Positions 34,435-43,802 are shown, numbered from the stretch's first letter. The stretch is DNA of 64,000 bases from CAYJPV01 sp964372095 (GCA_964372095.1 CAYJPV010000010.1:62001-126000); one strand, 5' to 3'. Notes: generated by a model from the sequence alone, not told the origin. Translations and numbers: made by a program.

Positions 34435-37017
34435 TCAGGGCTTCCTGGTCTCGTCGTCAGCGGACAGATCGTACTCCGGGTACAGCTCCTTGGCGCAGGC
34501 CGGACAGATGCCGTGCGAGAAGTCGAGGTCGGAATGCGCCCGCAGATATAGTTCCAGCTGGTTCCAATACCCCTTGTCGTCGCGGACCTTCCGGCAGTTG
34601 GCGCAGATAGGCAGCAGCCCTGAGAGCTGCTTGACCCTGCCGAGCGCATCCGACAGTTCGTCGTTCCGCGCGCGCAGTTCTGCGGTTCGTTGCGCCACCA
34701 CCTCTTCGAGCGCGGCCTTGCTCTGCGCCAGGGCTGCGACACGCCATCGGACGATGGCGCGGACGGCGGCGAGCACGGCGAGCAGGGCGGCCAGGTAGGC
34801 CCACCAGGTGTGCCACCAGGGGGGCAGCACCTCGACATCCGCATACGCTGCGGGACCGAATGATCCGTCGCCGATCGCAGCCCGTACGCCGAAGCGGTAC
34901 GACCCGCCGCGCAGGGCCGGGTAACGGACGTCCCGGGACGCTACCTCCACCCACTGGTGCTCGAGACCTTCAAGGCGGACCTGGAAACGCAGGGCGCGTT
35001 CGTCCGCGTACGAGGGGGCGGCCACGCGAAACTCCAGCGTTGCCGACTTGTCGGGCACGGGGCCGATCCGGCCGAACGGGGGCTCGACGCGTTGCGTGCC
35101 GGTGTGAACATCGAGGATGCGGGCTTGCGGCACCGTGGGCGCCGACAGGGCGTCGTCGACATCGTAACGGACGAGCCCGCTGGCCGTGCCGACCCAGACC
35201 CGCCCGGACTCGGTCAGCAGCGCGTGGACGGCACAGTCTTCGCTGGCCATCCCGTGGTGGCGACCGATGTGGATGGGCGGGTCCAGGCGATCCAGCCCCT
35301 GATCCGTCGTAATCCAGACGTGCTGGCGGTCATCCACGGCCACCGCGTACACGAGATTCGAACGCAGGCCCTGGCCGCTGACGCGGTGCTCAATCGCCGT
35401 GAGACGTTCGCCGTCCAGCCGTACCCGCGTCAGGCCAACCGGCTCCTGATAGTGCACCCAGGCGCTTCCGTCCTGGAGGAAGTCCAGGCCGCGTACGGTG
35501 CCGGCGTGCAGCCCGTCGGCACTCGTGAAGAGGCGCCAGCGCCCTTGCGCGTCCCGCATCAGCAGGCCGGAACTCGAAGCAACCCACAAACGGCCGGCGG
35601 AATCTTCGCGCATGCCGTACGCACCCAGCGTCGGGGCGCCGGCAAACGCCGGGCTCACTTCCTGGACGAGACGCCGGGCGGCGGGATCCCACCGCATCAC
35701 GCCGTGCCGGGTGTGACCGAGCCAGACACGACCCGTTGTATCCACCATGACGCTGTTGACCGACGAACCGAAGGTGCCGAGCGGTGCCTGCACGGCCGCC
35801 GATGCGCTGGCGTGGAGCCACAGCGTCGGGCCCAGCGTATTGACCAGCCACAGCGTGCCGCCGTGGTCGACCGCGAGGTACTTGATGCGACGGCCCTCCG
35901 TGCCCTGGATACGCGTGGCTCCGTCGGGGCCCAGCCGCACCGCGCCGTCATCGGTCGCCACCAGCAGGCGACCGTCACGACCACGATTGATGAACCAGGC
36001 GACTTCGCCGGAGTCCTCGTCCGACAGGCTGTAGTTCCACACGCGCCCGCCGCCCTGGAGGCGAGCCAGGGCCGGTCCGATGACCCACAACGTGCCCTCC
36101 CGGTCGCGTGTCACCGATCGCACCCATCGGAACGGGAGGCCGTTCGACGAGTCCAGCCGTTCCTGATCGGTGGCGCCGATGCGAAGGGCTCCTCCCTGCG
36201 TGGGCAGCCACACCGAGCCGTCGCGATCGACCCACGGTGAACTGTTGGGCGAGAGGCTGGCCCACAGGCGCGCAGACTCATCGACGAACCGCCCGGCGGC
36301 CGGGGCCTTCATCACGAGGGTGCGGCCCGACCCGGCCCAGAGGCGGCCCGCGCCGTCTTCGGCCACCAGTGTCGGGCCGCCTTCGGGCAGACCGTCAGCC
36401 GGACCCCAGGTGTGGGTCGAGTCGTCCGTGTGGATGGCGAGGATGCCGCGCTCGGTGGCTACGTAGACCGCTCCGCTGTGCGGGCCGATGAACAACGCGT
36501 GGAGGCGGCCATCGATCCGTGCCGCGTGCGCGCGGAACTGGAGGCCGCGTTCGTGCACGAACAGGCCACCCGGCGTGGCCACCCAGACACGGCCACGGTT
36601 GTCTTCGGCCAGGTGTGCGACAGGCGTGGACGACGGGCTGGCGCCGAACAGGGCCGACTCGAATGTTCCGTGCTGGAAGCGGACGAGTCCGCGCAACGTC
36701 GCCACCCACAGGCCGCCGTCGCGGGCGGGCAGCAGGCGGGGAATCCAAGCGGAGGGCAGGCCCTCGGCAATCGACCAGCGGCGCCAATGGCCGGCGCCTT
36801 CGTAGCGGACGAGGCCGTTTTCGGTTCCCAGCCAGATGAAGCCGTCGGCGTCCTGGGCCATCGTGATCACAGCCCCGGACGGCAGCCCTTGATCCGGCCC
36901 GAGCGTGGCAAATGGGCGCCGGCCGGCTTGTTGGGCGGATACCGGCGCCGCGACCAGACAGGCCGCGACGACCCCTGCGAGCAAAACCCTCCTGACGCCG
37001 AGCATGGGTGTCATCAT
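34435..37017 (-). CDS. Propeller-type periplasmic sensor without a kinase, ending in a zinc-ribbon motif
   Basis: 860 aa: signal peptide (GVVAACLVAAPVSAQ); two-component-regulator propeller repeats, for example GFIWLGTENGLVRYE, GGLWVATLRGLVRF, GRVWVATPGGLFV and HVWITTDQGLDRL; a Y_Y_Y domain near residues 640-735 (LEFRVAAPSYADERALRFQ); one membrane helix (WAYLAALLAVLAAVRAIV); and a short coiled coil (EEVVAQRTAELRARNDEL). In place of a histidine kinase, the C-terminus is ~55 residues: LLPICANCRKVRDDKGYWN, then HGICPACAKELYPEY. This Cys4 module is a known tail on some response regulators and sensors. Output may go through a partner protein. Confidence 0.82.
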   Translation of the reverse strand: MMTPMLGVRRVLLAGVVAACLVAAPVSAQQAGRRPFATLGPDQGLPSGAVITMAQDADGFIWLGTENGLVRYEGAGHWRRWSIAEGLPSAWIPRLLPARDGGLWVATLRGLVRFQHGTFESALFGASPSSTPVAHLAEDNRGRVWVATPGGLFVHERGLQFRAHAARIDGRLHALFIGPHSGAVYVATERGILAIHTDDSTHTWGPADGLPEGGPTLVAEDGAGRLWAGSGRTLVMKAPAAGRFVDESARLWASLSPNSSPWVDRDGSVWLPTQGGALRIGATDQERLDSSNGLPFRWVRSVTRDREGTLWVIGPALARLQGGGRVWNYSLSDEDSGEVAWFINRGRDGRLLVATDDGAVRLGPDGATRIQGTEGRRIKYLAVDHGGTLWLVNTLGPTLWLHASASAAVQAPLGTFGSSVNSVMVDTTGRVWLGHTRHGVMRWDPAARRLVQEVSPAFAGAPTLGAYGMREDSAGRLWVASSSGLLMRDAQGRWRLFTSADGLHAGTVRGLDFLQDGSAWVHYQEPVGLTRVRLDGERLTAIEHRVSGQGLRSNLVYAVAVDDRQHVWITTDQGLDRLDPPIHIGRHHGMASEDCAVHALLTESGRVWVGTASGLVRYDVDDALSAPTVPQARILDVHTGTQRVEPPFGRIGPVPDKSATLEFRVAAPSYADERALRFQVRLEGLEHQWVEVASRDVRYPALRGGSYRFGVRAAIGDGSFGPAAYADVEVLPPWWHTWWAYLAALLAVLAAVRAIVRWRVAALAQSKAALEEVVAQRTAELRARNDELSDALGRVKQLSGLLPICANCRKVRDDKGYWNQLELYLRAHSDLDFSHGICPACAKELYPEYDLSADDETRKP

Positions 37018-37083
37018 CTGGCTCTCGAGTCCAGTGTATATCGACGCAGGCCCGGAATCTGCGACACCAGGCCCGGAGGCCGT

Positions 37084-37235
37084 ATGACCGACCCGTTGCC
37101 CGTGCGTGTGGTGCGAGCGTTCGCGATGGGCTGATCTACCAGGCGCCGTGGTATCGGGACGGACAGCCCGCGGGGATCGTGGAGCTGTCGCTCGAAATCC
37201 CGGAGGCGATGCCTCACTTCGTCCGCCAGGGCTGA
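37084..37235 (+). pseudogene. Frameshifted scrap resembling the end of a PAS-type sensor protein
   Basis: A start (MTDPLPVRVVRAF at 37084) runs into a stop after 16 codons. The adjacent frame continues as GLIYQAPWYRDGQPAG then IVELSLEIPEAMPHFVRQG up to the TGA at 37235. A single-base shift near 37125 would join them into about 50 residues. The IP-x-x-M-P-H-F ending resembles C-termini of some PAS-containing proteins. It could be a decayed small gene. Confidence 0.35.
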
Positions 37236-37241
37236 CGCCGT

Positions 37242-37760
37242 TCAGGGCTGACCGGGCCCGAGAGACTCGGGGCCGGCGGTCTCCCGCGTCATTTCAATCA
37301 TCGTCTCGCGGAACCCGAGGCGCGCGAAGAGGCGGCGGGCGCCGCCGTTGGGCGCGGCCGTCCACAAGAGCACGCGCGGCACGCCGCGACCGGACAGCCA
37401 TCCGGTGGCCGCTTCGACGAGGGCCGTGGCAATGCCCAGTCCCCGTGCGCGTTCATCCACATAGACGTCATGGATGAACCCCGCTTCGTCGCGCAGCTCT
37501 TTCCAGGACAACGGCTCGACGCCTGCGTAGACGTAGCCCACCACGACGCCGTTCCGCTCGGCCACGCTGACCAGCGTATCGTCGCGGTGGAGTTGCTGGC
37601 CCAGGAACCACGCATACCCCTCCTCCGAATCCGGCCGAGGCGCCATGAAACGCCGGCGGTCAAAGTCATAGTGCGCGCGGAGCAGGAGGGCGCCCATGCG
37701 TCCCACCGCGGGCAGATCGCGGGAGTCGGCGCGGCGGATCACGTAACCCGGTGTGGACAT
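37242..37760 (-). CDS. GNAT-family N-acetyltransferase
   Basis: 172 aa from the ATG at 37760; extra in-frame upstream codons overlap the regulator gene and are not used. Motif A reads FIHDVYVDERARGLGIATALVEAATGWL, and motif B is VPRVLLWTAAPNGGARRLFARLGF. It is a small-molecule or protein acetyltransferase of unknown target. It lies 16 bp downstream of the wHTH-TPR regulator on the same strand, so the two may be co-transcribed. Confidence 0.85.
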   Translation of the reverse strand: MSTPGYVIRRADSRDLPAVGRMGALLLRAHYDFDRRRFMAPRPDSEEGYAWFLGQQLHRDDTLVSVAERNGVVVGYVYAGVEPLSWKELRDEAGFIHDVYVDERARGLGIATALVEAATGWLSGRGVPRVLLWTAAPNGGARRLFARLGFRETMIEMTRETAGPESLGPGQP

Positions 37761-37776
37761 GCCCGACAGGATACCC

Positions 37777-40263
37777 TCAGCGGTCCGCTGCCGCCATGTG
37801 CCGGCTGCGACGCAGGGCACCGGCTTCGCGGCGTGCAGTGGCAAGCAGGGGCAGGTCGGGGTCGGCGTCGTTCCAGATCGTGAGGGCCATCTCGTAGCTG
37901 CGCAGGCTCTCTGCGGTCTGTCCGAGCCCGGCGTACGCCCGCGCGCGCCCAAGCCACGCCAGGGGATGAAACACGGAGTACGGCAGCACGCCCCGGTTGT
38001 CGAGAATCGCCTGAAACGCCTGGGCGGCGTCTCCGTACGCCTTCATCCCCAGCGCCGCGTGTGCCCGGATGAACACAGGCAGATACTCGAACCGCGTGCC
38101 CAACTCGTATGGCCGGACCGACTCGAGCAGGGGACCTGCGTCGGCGAACCGGCCTTCCGCGACAGCCAGCGCCGCGCGGGCCGGGACAACGAACTCGAGG
38201 TCACGGTCCGAGCCCGGTTCGACGAGGCGTTCGTATTCGGCGAGGTAACGTCGTGCGCCCATGACGTCGCCGGCCAGCGCCAGCACCAGCGCGCTCTGGG
38301 CCACCCGGCTGGGGCTGCGATCGATGGCCAGGCCCGCGGCGAGGGCCCGCGAGGTGCCCGCCCGGTCGCCGATGAGGGCGCGGCTGCCCGCCTCGGTGAG
38401 CAGCGCCGCGGAGGCGGCGACATCGTCCTGCCGTCCCTCTGCATCCGCGCGGATCCGCGACCAGAGACCCGTCGCGTCCCGGAACCGCCCGCGGTACATC
38501 GCTATGCGGGCCCGCCGTGTGAGCAGGAACGGTGCCATGGACGGTTCCCGCATGGCGTACGCCTCCTCCTCGCGGATGACCGCGTCGTCGCCCCGCAGGA
38601 ACCCGAGGTCGTGGCGCAGGTCATGCGTGCTGGGCGACTGCAGGCCGCGGCGTTCGGCTGCGACCAGCGCCGCCAGCGCCTCGTCGAACCGGCTGGCACC
38701 GGTGAAGGCCCCGGCCAGCACCACATGGGCGACGACGTTGTCCGCCTCCAGTTCGACCGCCGTCTGCGCTTCTTCGATGGCCTGCTCCCACAAGCCGATC
38801 TGCTGGTAGATCGCACTGAGGTTGATCCGCGCAGGCGTGGCCCTGGCAGTTGATCGGCTCAGCGCCGAGAAGGCGTCGATCGCCCGCAACGGGCTCTCGA
38901 GCACGCCGTTGTAATAGTGGCCGGCGATGTAGAGGCGTTCGGGCTCGCTGACGCGCTCGCGCAGGTCGAAGGCCCGTGTCAGGGGCACCTGGGCTTCGCC
39001 GCGGCGCCGGAGGTTGAGCAGCGTGACGCCTGCGCGCGCCCACGCCAGCGCGAAGTCGGGATCGATGACGGTCGCCTGTCGGTAGTGCTGCAGGGCTTCG
39101 GCATACGCGCCGCGGAACTGCTCCCGGTCTCCGAGGCTGACCGCCCGAAGCGCTTCGAGCGACGGGGTGGTGGCCTGTACGAGCGGGACGTCGAAGCGGG
39201 CGATGGAGGAAAACGACTCACCAAGGTCCCGCCGCAGGGTATTGGCTGCCCGCGTCAGGGCCTCGAGCACCTGCTCGCGGCCGGCCGCCTCGGCCTGGGC
39301 TCGCGCCACGGTGTCGTGCGACACGCACGCAATAGCCTCGAGGCCGACGACGTAGCGCTGGCCCATCGGTGCAATCGAACCGTGCAGCACCGCCGACGCG
39401 CCCACACGCTCGCACACTTGGAGCGCGACCTCGGGCGTGACGGCTGCCGTCGCGGGCTGGCCGAGGAACCGGAGCGTCTCCTGCATCGTGCGTTCGGGCG
39501 TCAGCCGCAGGTAGGGCGACTGCTCGAGATGGATCGCCAGTGCGAGACGCAACGTGCCGTCGAACACCGGGTCGCCGGTGGTGTTCGTAAACGCCACGAC
39601 AACGGGGTCGCGCTCGGCCAGCGGTGCTTTCGCAGCGGCGGGGCGCGTGACGGCCAGCCAGCCCACTGCCGCCACCATGCCGCCGAACACGATCAGGGCG
39701 ACGATCACCGCCGTCAGCCTTGGACGCAACCGGTCGCCGATCGTCGACGGGGCTTCCAGTCCAGGGCCGGTGTCGACGACGTCGACGGTCTGGCTGCAGG
39801 GATCGTCCGACAGAACGGCGATCTCATCCTCCAGGACGTGCCCCTGGCCGTTGCCATTCCCGTTGCCACGGTCGTCCGCGCGTGGCGATAGCGACGAGTC
39901 GCCGGTGATGCGGGATACGGGCGCGATCAGACGATACCCACGTTTCGGAATGGTCTCGATCAGCACGGGAGCCTGGGCATCGTCTCCCAGCGCCTGCCGT
40001 AACTCGGCAACGCAGCGGGCAAGCGCCGTGTCGGCGATGAACTGATTGGGCCACACCCGGTCGAGCAGCTCACCGCGCAGGACGGTCTGTCCTGCGTGGC
40101 TGGCCAGACAGACGAGCACGTCGATGAGCTGGGGACGCAGATGGATCGCCGTGCCGTTCTTCGAGACGCGGTTCAGCGTTGGCTGGACGATCCAATCACC
40201 CATGGTGAACTCGACGCCGGGGGATGACTCACCTCCGGCACCGCTCATCTGCTGTTCGGGCAT
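37777..40263 (-). CDS. CadC-like winged-helix regulator with membrane segment and TPR domain
   Basis: 828 aa. Residues ~18-115 are an OmpR/PhoB winged helix (MGDWIVQPTLNRV, HLRPQLIDVLVCLASH, VLIETIPKRGYRL). A linker and one membrane helix (VIVALIVFGGMVAAVGWLAV, near 185-205) precede a periplasmic domain that includes an adenylate-cyclase-associated-type segment (DPVVVAFTNTTGDPVFDG). The C-terminal half is made of TPR-like helices (HYRQATVIDPDFALAWARAG, LSAIYQQIGLWEQAIEEA). This is the one-component ToxR/CadC layout: DNA binding inside, sensing outside. It is divergent from the racemase gene, a possible target. A truncated paralogue lies at 24600. Confidence 0.85.
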   Translation of the reverse strand: MPEQQMSGAGGESSPGVEFTMGDWIVQPTLNRVSKNGTAIHLRPQLIDVLVCLASHAGQTVLRGELLDRVWPNQFIADTALARCVAELRQALGDDAQAPVLIETIPKRGYRLIAPVSRITGDSSLSPRADDRGNGNGNGQGHVLEDEIAVLSDDPCSQTVDVVDTGPGLEAPSTIGDRLRPRLTAVIVALIVFGGMVAAVGWLAVTRPAAAKAPLAERDPVVVAFTNTTGDPVFDGTLRLALAIHLEQSPYLRLTPERTMQETLRFLGQPATAAVTPEVALQVCERVGASAVLHGSIAPMGQRYVVGLEAIACVSHDTVARAQAEAAGREQVLEALTRAANTLRRDLGESFSSIARFDVPLVQATTPSLEALRAVSLGDREQFRGAYAEALQHYRQATVIDPDFALAWARAGVTLLNLRRRGEAQVPLTRAFDLRERVSEPERLYIAGHYYNGVLESPLRAIDAFSALSRSTARATPARINLSAIYQQIGLWEQAIEEAQTAVELEADNVVAHVVLAGAFTGASRFDEALAALVAAERRGLQSPSTHDLRHDLGFLRGDDAVIREEEAYAMREPSMAPFLLTRRARIAMYRGRFRDATGLWSRIRADAEGRQDDVAASAALLTEAGSRALIGDRAGTSRALAAGLAIDRSPSRVAQSALVLALAGDVMGARRYLAEYERLVEPGSDRDLEFVVPARAALAVAEGRFADAGPLLESVRPYELGTRFEYLPVFIRAHAALGMKAYGDAAQAFQAILDNRGVLPYSVFHPLAWLGRARAYAGLGQTAESLRSYEMALTIWNDADPDLPLLATARREAGALRRSRHMAAADR

Positions 40264-40660
40264 TCGGCGGGCCTCCAGCCTGATTGGGATGCAGGGACAT
40301 TCGCGTTCTGTCCGGAATAGACGCGGAAGAGCAGGCCGAAGTTTGGTTCGGATTTCATTACGGAAGTCTTACCGCCCGAGGGCGCCCGATCGGGCGATCC
40401 AGTCCCTTTCGAATGCCTATCGAAGCGATCCGGAAAGACTTCTCGGGGCTGAACGCGCACATTGTCCAACAGGCCCGATGCAGCGGGTCTGAGGGTTTTC
40501 GAGGTCGGGGTGGCGGAAGGCTCTTCCTCCTCATGTCGCCGAGTCCTGCGACACCTGCCGCCGCCCCACTTTTTCGGCCCCGCTTTCTGCTTCTTGCTTC
40601 CTGCTTCCTATCCCTCCCCTCTGGCCTCCAGCCCATGGCCCCTGATAGACTCCGGCCGCT
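40264..40660. other. Divergent regulatory gap between the regulator and racemase genes
   Basis: About 400 bp without a convincing gene. It should contain the promoters of both divergent genes. A short 7-bp-period pyrimidine array lies at 40588-40608, close to the racemase start. Translated frames here are arginine-rich shadows. Confidence 0.5.
40588..40608 (+). repeat. Short heptamer array (TGCTTCY x3)
   Basis: TGCTTCT, TGCTTCC, TGCTTCC in perfect 7-bp phase, about 50 bp before the racemase start. It is the only array of this period outside the 46-64 kb region, and it has a different unit sequence. Confidence 0.6.
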
Positions 40661-41395
40661 ATGAACACGACACAGGAGTCTGCGTCCAGCCTGCGTACCG
40701 TCGGTCTGATTGGCGGCATGAGTTGGGAGTCGACCGTTCCGTACTATCAGGTCATCAACCGCGTTGTGAGCGAGCGATTGGGCGGCCTGCACTCAGCGAA
40801 GATTGCGCTCTACAGCGTGGACTTCCACGAGATTGAAGTCCTGCAGCGCGAAGGGCGGTGGGACGAGTCCGGCGACGTGCTGGCCGAGGCGGCCCGCGCC
40901 GTCCGCCGGGCCGGGGCCGATGTCATCCTCTTGTGCACGAACACGATGCACAAGGTGGCGGCTCGGATTGAGGCGGCCGTGGACGTGCCGCTGCTGCACA
41001 TTGCGGATGCCACCGCCGGGCGTGTGAAGGCGGCTGGCGTGACCCGGGTCGGACTGCTGGGTACGAAGTTCACCATGGAGGAGGACTTCTACCGGGGCCG
41101 TCTTGAGCAGCGGCATGCGCTCACGGTCTTGACGCCGCCGGCCGAGCAGCGCGAACTGGTTCACCAGGTCATCTACGGCGAGTTGTGTCTCGGCCGGGTC
41201 CACTCCTCATCGCGGGACGCGTACCGGCAGGTGGTGGCGGACCTCGTGGCGGCGGGGGCCCAAGGGATCATCCTGGGCTGCACGGAGATCGGGCTGTTGC
41301 TGCGTCCCGAGGATGCCGCCGTGCCGCTGTTCGATACGGCGGCCATTCACGCCGAAGCCGCCGCGCGGTGGGCGTTGGGCGATGCGGATTCCTGA
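40661..41395 (+). CDS. Aspartate/glutamate racemase family protein
   Basis: 244 aa. The two catalytic cysteines of cofactor-independent racemases are C92 in LLCTNTMH and C207 in IILGCTEIGLL. GLIGGMSWEST at the N-terminus matches the aspartate-racemase (YgeA/RacD) subgroup. It should interconvert L- and D-amino acids, probably aspartate or glutamate, in the cytoplasm. It is divergent from the wHTH-TPR regulator. Confidence 0.88.
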   Translation: MNTTQESASSLRTVGLIGGMSWESTVPYYQVINRVVSERLGGLHSAKIALYSVDFHEIEVLQREGRWDESGDVLAEAARAVRRAGADVILLCTNTMHKVAARIEAAVDVPLLHIADATAGRVKAAGVTRVGLLGTKFTMEEDFYRGRLEQRHALTVLTPPAEQRELVHQVIYGELCLGRVHSSSRDAYRQVVADLVAAGAQGIILGCTEIGLLLRPEDAAVPLFDTAAIHAEAAARWALGDADS

Positions 41396-41448
41396 TGTGA
41401 AGGCCGCGCTGGCGGACTTCCGCACGCCGGCGTGGGCCCGCTGCCCGT

Positions 41449-41472
41449 GAAAAGGGGCCTGCCCCCTTTTCG
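41449..41472. repeat. REP palindrome copy 6 (core only, diverged)
   Basis: GAAAAGGGGCC then TGCCCCCTTTTC: the REP core without the TTAGG tail and with one substitution in the loop. It is a decayed or partial copy, 54 bp after the racemase stop. Confidence 0.65.
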
Positions 41473-41535
41473 GCCGTTTCTCCGGTTCGCACGACGCAAC
41501 CCTCGCAATTTGCGCCAGAATTCGCGAATCTGGTT

Positions 41536-41571
41536 TTAGGGCAAATGCAAAAGGGGCCTGGCCCCTTTTTT
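41536..41571 (+). repeat. REP palindrome copy 7
   Basis: Complete TTAGGGCAAATGC plus GGGGCC-T-GGCCCC core, in the same orientation as copies 2 and 3, in the gap between the racemase and cold-shock genes. Confidence 0.87.
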
Positions 41572-41584
41572 CGGGTGTACGCGA

Positions 41585-41617
41585 CGAAGGCCGTCCCCCC
41601 GGGGGGGACGGCCTTCG
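41585..41617 (-). terminator. Long hairpin downstream of the cold-shock gene
   Basis: CGAAGGCCGTCCCCCC and GGGGGGGACGGCCTTCG form a stem of about 16 bp, 22 nt past the cold-shock stop on the minus strand. No U-run follows, but its strength and position favour a terminator. Confidence 0.65.
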
Positions 41618-41638
41618 AAGCGTATCTGTGACGCGCGG

Positions 41639-41845
41639 TTATTCCGCGAGCTTGACGTTCTCGGCACGCGGACCCTTGGGGCCCTGACCGCGCTCGAACG
41701 TGACAGCCTGGCCTTCGCGCAGGTCATCGAACCGGGTGCCGACGCACGCGGACTGATGGAAGAAATACTCGCTGCCGTCCTGGGCCGCGACGAATCCGAA
41801 GCCCTTTTCGCTGACCAACCGCTTGACTGTGCCGTTCATTGCCAT
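41639..41845 (-). CDS. Cold-shock domain protein (CspA family)
   Basis: 68 aa from the ATG at 41845, the standard CSD length. MNGTVKRLVSEKGFGFVA contains RNP1 (KGFGF), followed by the RNP2-like YFFHQSA; the ending GPRAENVKL is typical. It is an RNA chaperone that binds single-stranded nucleic acid. A leader of roughly 200 nt upstream fits cold-shock genes regulated through their 5' mRNA region. Confidence 0.93.
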   Translation of the reverse strand: MAMNGTVKRLVSEKGFGFVAAQDGSEYFFHQSACVGTRFDDLREGQAVTFERGQGPKGPRAENVKLAE

Positions 41846-42165
41846 GACCAACTCCTGACTGTCTGAGAACCGAGGCCCGCCAGAGCGCCGCAGAACGGCC
41901 CCGTGTGTTGTTCCGTGTCGGATGAGTCGGCGAATCGGTCTGGCCAGAGCGCAGAGGAGATCGCGTCGCACAACCTATAGCTTTGAAGTAGACGGGAACG
42001 GCATACCACGAGGCGTGCCGTCGACGACGGGACTCAAAGCGGAACATCAAGAGTATAGCACAATTTGTACCCGGCGTTATTTTCCCCCTGGACGGTCGCA
42101 GAAGCGGCACAGACTGGACCCCGTCGCGCCCGTGCCTCGGCTATCATCGGCTGAGGAGGCACGAG
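41846..42165. promoter_or_regulatory. Leader/promoter region of the cold-shock gene
   Basis: A 320-bp gene-free stretch. On the minus strand TATACT at 42057-42052 could be a -10 element, in an unusually AT-rich patch for this window; I see no good -35. A small CGGCA/TGCCG stem lies near 41999-42020. The region also contains the divergent start region of the DUF1801 gene. Confidence 0.35.
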
Positions 42166-42588
42166 ATGGCCGAACTCAAGACGAAGAAGACCACCGCCAG
42201 CGTGGCGGCGTTCATTCGGGCTATTCCCGACGTGAACATGCGGGCGGACTGCAAGGCTGTCGCGGCACTGATGGAGAAGGTCACGGGGGCCAAGCCGAAG
42301 ATGTGGGGCGCCTCGATTGTGGGGTTCGGCACCTACCACTACACCTACGCGAGCGGGAGGGAAGGCGATTGGCCCATCTGCGGTTTCTCGCCCCGTAAGG
42401 CCGCGCTGACGTTGTACATCATGGCCGGCTTCGACAAGTACGAAAGCCTGATGGCCAAACTAGGCACGTTCAAGACAGGGAAGTCGTGCCTCTACGTCAA
42501 GCGGTTGTCCGATGTGGACGCCCGCGTCCTCGAGGCCCTCATCACGGCCTCGGTCGCCCACATGAGGCGTACCTACCCGACGGCCTGA
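42166..42588 (+). CDS. DUF1801-domain protein
   Basis: 140 aa. VAAFIRAIPDVNMRADCKAV, PKMWGASIVGFGTYHY, GFSPRKAALTLYI and GKSCLYVKRLSDVD are the conserved blocks of DUF1801 (YdhG-like) proteins. Their biochemical role is not established. It is a single cytoplasmic domain with no signal peptide. Confidence 0.85.
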   Translation: MAELKTKKTTASVAAFIRAIPDVNMRADCKAVAALMEKVTGAKPKMWGASIVGFGTYHYTYASGREGDWPICGFSPRKAALTLYIMAGFDKYESLMAKLGTFKTGKSCLYVKRLSDVDARVLEALITASVAHMRRTYPTA

Positions 42589-42660
42589 CGCCGCGTGGTG
42601 GGTCGCGACGGCCGCCCGGACGGTGTACCATCAGTACTGAACCCTGTGAGGCCGTGCCCG

Positions 42661-43134
42661 ATGCGCTCATTCCGCGACCGCGCCCGTACGGGCGCCTTGA
42701 TGCTGCTGTTCGCCCTGCCGCCTTCCGGCGTGCTGGCCCAGGCTCCGCCTGGGGCCAGTCCCGTTGTCGTGAAGGCCGCATGGATTCGCGAGGCCGCCAC
42801 GTCACAGCCGGCGACAGCCGCCTACGCCACCCTTGAGAACCCGACCGGCTTGCCAGTGACACTGGTCGGCGCGGACATCGACGGCGTTGGCGTGGTCGAA
42901 CTTCACGAGATGACGGTGAAAGGCGAGATGATGGCGATGGCCAAGGTGGCGTCCATCATCGTGCCGGCCCGAGGGGCGGTGACATTGAAGCCGGGCGGTC
43001 TGCACCTGATGCTGTTCCAGCGGACACGCGCGTTCGAGCCCGGCGGGACGGCCGCGATCACATTCCGGTTCGCCGACGGAACGTCCACGACGGTGCGCGC
43101 GGAGATTCGCAAGAAGATGGCGATGGGGGCGTGA
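42661..43134 (+). CDS. Periplasmic copper chaperone PCu(A)C-family protein
   Basis: 157 aa from the ATG at 42661 with a signal peptide (LMLLFALPPSGVLAQ). The PCuAC ligand pattern is visible: VELHEMTVKGEMMAM (His and Met) and, about 20 residues on, GLHLMLF (His and Met). These proteins deliver Cu(I) to cytochrome oxidase, often together with SCO. The stop overlaps the SCO gene start (GTGA at 43131-43134). Confidence 0.87.
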   Translation: MRSFRDRARTGALMLLFALPPSGVLAQAPPGASPVVVKAAWIREAATSQPATAAYATLENPTGLPVTLVGADIDGVGVVELHEMTVKGEMMAMAKVASIIVPARGAVTLKPGGLHLMLFQRTRAFEPGGTAAITFRFADGTSTTVRAEIRKKMAMGA

Positions 43135-43802
43135 CGATCGTGACGCAGGGACCTCGCCCCCGGCGCCGTGGGGCACTGGCCGCACTGGCGCTCGCCGCCG
43201 TACTGGCCGGCGGGTGCCGCGACGCCGCTGGCCCGGCCCAGTCCGCGCCCGGTGCCGCGAACAACCTTGCGCAAGTCGCGGGTTCCGTGGAACTGCAGAC
43301 CTTCGAGTTCGGCGGCGACTTTGTCCTGACGGATGACCAGGGACGGCCGTTCGATCTGGCCGCGGGCCGCGGGCGAGTCCACCTCCTGTTCTTCGGGTTC
43401 ACGATGTGTCCCGACGTGTGTCCGATGACGTTGTCGCGCATCGCCCGGGCGTTCAATCTGCTGACGCCGGAGGAACGTGCGGACGTCGTCACGCTGTTCG
43501 CGACGGTTGACGTCGATCGCGATACTCCGGCCGTGCTGGCCAGGCACCTCAAGGGATTTCCGGTACCGGTTGTCGGGCTCACCGGCACGCGTGCCCAGGT
43601 GGATGGCGTGGTGAACCAGTACAAAGCGACCTACGAGATCACCCCCTCCGACTCGGCAGGCGGGCCAGCGGTATCGCACTCGACCTATCTTTACCTGATT
43701 GATCGGGACGGGCGGGTGCGGCATCTGTTCCGCCTCGCTGACAGTCCCGAACAGATTGCGGCCGGTCTGCGGCTTGCGCTGCAGGCCCCCCGCGCCCGCT
43801 GA
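43131..43802 (+). CDS. SCO1/SenC-family lipoprotein, cytochrome oxidase copper assembly
   Basis: 223 aa from the GTG at 43131, coupled to the PCuAC gene. It has a lipobox (AVLAGGC, C29). The thioredoxin-like SCO domain has the CxxxC pair in FGFTMCPDVCPMTL (C93, C97) and the distal copper His in AVSHSTYLYLID. It inserts or reduces the CuA site of oxidase subunit II. It follows the chaperone and precedes a HiPIP gene, forming a small respiratory run. Confidence 0.9.
   Translation: MTIVTQGPRPRRRGALAALALAAVLAGGCRDAAGPAQSAPGAANNLAQVAGSVELQTFEFGGDFVLTDDQGRPFDLAAGRGRVHLLFFGFTMCPDVCPMTLSRIARAFNLLTPEERADVVTLFATVDVDRDTPAVLARHLKGFPVPVVGLTGTRAQVDGVVNQYKATYEITPSDSAGGPAVSHSTYLYLIDRDGRVRHLFRLADSPEQIAAGLRLALQAPRAR

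Noticed and set aside
41585..41617. Attachment site or phage integration site
   Set aside because: A perfect hairpin just after the cold-shock gene is explained as a terminator; no integrase or direct repeat is nearby.
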